Positions 32,904 to 33,220 of a stretch of DNA of 33,220 bases are shown in pieces. The stretch comes from Novosphingobium sp. HII-3 (lineage in GTDB: Bacteria; Pseudomonadota; Alphaproteobacteria; Sphingomonadales; Sphingomonadaceae): positions 1 to 33,220 of the forward strand of contig NZ_PPSM01000030.1 in the NCBI RefSeq assembly GCF_002916655.1, in the 5' to 3' direction. Under the pieces are notes generated by a model that made no database searches, was not told the DNA's origin, and saw only the letters and a list, made by a program, of their open reading frames with translations. Each line of letters starts with the position of its first letter. Position 1 is the first letter of the stretch. The translations under genes were made by a program, and so were the position numbers.

Positions 32904-33220
32904 TCAGACGAGTTCCTTGAGCGGAGTGGCCGCGTCGGCAAGGCGCTCGAGGTCAGGCCGCGCGCCCGCTTCGACGAGCTTGCGGCCCTGGACGTAGTCC
33001 TTGACCATGTTCACGCAGTCCAGCGCCAGCACCTTGCCGTCCCTGAGGTAGACCACCGAGAAGCTGCGCGCGCTCACGTCGCCCCGGACGACAGTCTGGT
33101 CGAAGCCCATGTTGATGCCGGCGGTCTGCAGGCGCAGGTCATACTGGTTCGACCAGAACCAGGGGAACGCCTTGTACGGCTTCTCGTCGCCGCAGATGCC
33201 CTTCGCCACACAGGTCGCCA
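32904..33220 (-). CDS. FAD-dependent ferredoxin-reductase-type oxidoreductase, C-terminal part
   Basis: The gene runs off the right edge. The visible C-terminal 105 residues match the reductase C-terminal domain of ferredoxin/rhodocoxin reductases: [19 protein letters not shown], then [20 protein letters not shown] and a [12 protein letters not shown] end. These enzymes pass electrons from NAD(P)H through FAD to a ferredoxin, often for Rieske or P450 oxygenases. The in-frame codons before the visible GTG continue the match, so the true start lies beyond 33220. A link to the Rieske oxygenase 20 kb away is only a guess. Confidence 0.85.
   Translation of the reverse strand, partial: ATCVAKGICGDEKPYKAFPWFWSNQYDLRLQTAGINMGFDQTVVRGDVSARSFSVVYLRDGKVLALDCVNMVKDYVQGRKLVEAGARPDLERLADAATPLKELV

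Overview
The window looks like chromosomal DNA from a high-GC alphaproteobacterium, most likely a sphingomonad (Sphingomonadaceae such as Novosphingobium or Sphingobium). The clues are a MucR/Ros-type regulator, an ExoD protein, a large TonB-dependent receptor beside a Rieske oxygenase and short-chain dehydrogenases, and four matches to the alphaproteobacterial EcfG general-stress promoter (GGAAC, 16-17 bases, CGTT). The genus is inferred from gene content. I saw no rRNA, tRNA, CRISPR array, insertion sequence or phage gene.

Left part (1-2572): the first codons of a probable hydantoinase/oxoprolinase gene run off the left edge on the minus strand. Next come an alpha/beta-hydrolase-fold protein that lacks the usual catalytic residues, a short-chain dehydrogenase, and a convergent O6-alkylguanine-DNA alkyltransferase gene.

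Glycan cluster (2851-7799): five tightly packed plus-strand genes encode four glycosyltransferases (GT-A DDD-type, GT2, GT4-like, GT2) and a phosphoribosyltransferase-HAD phosphatase fusion. The fusion is the most interesting gene here. Its layout matches the logic of PRPP-dependent ribofuranosyl transfer followed by 5-phosphate removal.

Uptake and catabolism (8111-13828): a TonB-dependent siderophore-type receptor, a TetR regulator with a perfect 10-bp-arm palindrome just downstream, a Rieske oxygenase alpha subunit, a small unknown protein and a second short-chain dehydrogenase. The last three genes overlap and form one unit.

Stress and housekeeping (13841-23232): an acidic protein plus isochorismatase-like hydrolase, transcribed divergently from a small repeat protein, with an EcfG-type promoter facing each way. 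Then come a formate/nitrite-transporter-family protein, YaaA with a coupled dehydrogenase, HU, a MucR-like protein with two zinc ligands missing and a long Lys/Ala-rich tail, an Mfd-type translocase that may be a second paralogue, and ExoD.

Small-protein stress island (23413-28937): two EcfG promoters precede small hydrophilic proteins, including a DUF2945/HVA1 protein. Nearby are an arginine-deiminase-superfamily enzyme, a dienelactone hydrolase, two more small proteins, a GAF-GGDEF diguanylate cyclase and a hemerythrin-like protein.

Right part (29091-33220): a Crp/Fnr regulator, a coiled-coil protein, a TspO-like membrane protein, a YagU-like/DUF4126 fusion, and the C-terminal end of an FAD-dependent ferredoxin-reductase-type gene running off the right edge. 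The arrangement suggests a stress-response neighbourhood joined to accessory glycan and catabolic modules.
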